From the NCBI RefSeq assembly GCF_020906515.1, contig NC_085849.1, forward strand, positions 3,782,001-3,846,000: a stretch of 64,000 nucleotides of DNA, given 5' to 3'. Below the pieces are notes generated by a model. That model had not been told where the DNA came from and did no database searches. It worked only from the letters and a program-made list of their open reading frames with translations. Below are positions 63,856 through 64,000 of this stretch, piece after piece. Position 1 is the first letter of the stretch. Every line of letters starts with the position of its first letter. This DNA is from Vanrija pseudolonga (Eukaryota; Basidiomycota; Tremellomycetes; Trichosporonales; Trichosporonaceae). A program made the translations under genes and the position numbers.

Positions 63856-64000
63856 CTAATCCACGACCATCTCCCGCTTCACAGGCGAGCCGGCCCACTT
63901 GGAGGGCGACCCGCTACGCGACTTGGGCCGGCTGCCACCGCGTCCACTGTTACTCGAGCCGGCTGATGATGAGCGGCCCATTGGCTGGCTGTCGGGGAAA
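63856..64000 (-). CDS. Partial gene, C-terminal end of a Ser/Arg/Gly-rich protein
   Basis: A minus-strand frame enters at the right edge and runs 48 codons to a stop at 63856-63858. It reads FPDSQPMGRSSSAGSSNSG then RGGSRPKSRSGSPSKWAGSP and ends VKREMVVD. The Ser/Arg/Gly-rich composition with RSGSPSK and SPVKRE motifs suggests the disordered tail of a nuclear or kinase-regulated protein. The start lies outside the window. The frame is supported by codon use and a hydrophilic but non-random composition, without a family match. Confidence 0.55.
   Translation of the reverse strand, partial: FPDSQPMGRSSSAGSSNSGRGGSRPKSRSGSPSKWAGSPVKREMVVD

Noticed and set aside
1-64000. CRISPR arrays, rRNA, tRNA genes, transposon or LTR-type elements
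   Set aside because: I found no regularly spaced repeats, no conserved rRNA blocks, no cloverleaf, and no transposase, integrase or reverse-transcriptase motifs in any frame provided by the sequence.

Overview
This window looks like a stretch of nuclear genome from a basidiomycete fungus, most likely a tremellomycete yeast of the Trichosporonales type (Cutaneotrichosporon, Apiotrichum, Vanrija). The evidence is a GC-rich sequence with strong C/G third-position preference, many very short GT-AG introns (63 of the 73 I model are under 60 nt) with a CTGAC or CTAAC branch-point word almost touching the 3' splice site, tightly packed genes, and fungal protein families throughout. I see no rRNA, tRNA, CRISPR array or intact mobile element. 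The order assignment is inference.

Layout from left to right. 1-2577 has no gene I can defend. 2578-4304 is an amino-acid/GABA/choline-type APC permease (+). 4954-6903 (-) is an alpha-helical protein ending in a PTS1-like AKL tripeptide, possibly the peroxin Pex8. 7175-12718 holds two tandem spliceosome genes, a GPATCH1-type G-patch protein and a GCFC-domain protein. 13181-17639 is a Cdc15/SepH/Cdc7-type septation kinase. 17810-20545 (-) is an intronless mitochondrial PPR protein. 21066-28339 carries nicotinate phosphoribosyltransferase, an MFS sugar transporter and a GIT1-like glycerophosphodiester permease. 29034-30939 (-) is an RluA-family pseudouridine synthase, and 31508-34827 (-) a disordered protein with a long first intron. 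About 3 kb of gene-poor DNA follows. 37827-40290 (-) holds a small secreted protein and a mitochondrial RG/DR-rich protein.

From 40.6 kb the gene density is high: SNU114 (U5 snRNP GTPase), an unrecognised conserved-looking protein, SSU72 (CTD phosphatase), NUP120/160, an acidic orphan, MAF1 (Pol III repressor), a UPF0014-family permease, a 989-residue intronless orphan, APRT, delta-COP, and the 3' end of a further gene cut by the right edge.

Most genes are housekeeping: pre-mRNA splicing (GPATCH1, GCFC, SNU114), transcription termination and Pol III control (SSU72, MAF1), nuclear pore, COPI, NAD and purine salvage, and membrane transport. I see no operon-like functional cassette. The most interesting material is structural: a start codon standing alone before an intron in delta-COP, a long low-complexity extension on SSU72, fused branch-point/3' splice-site introns, several in-frame introns whose lengths are multiples of three, and several orphan or repeat-bearing proteins.
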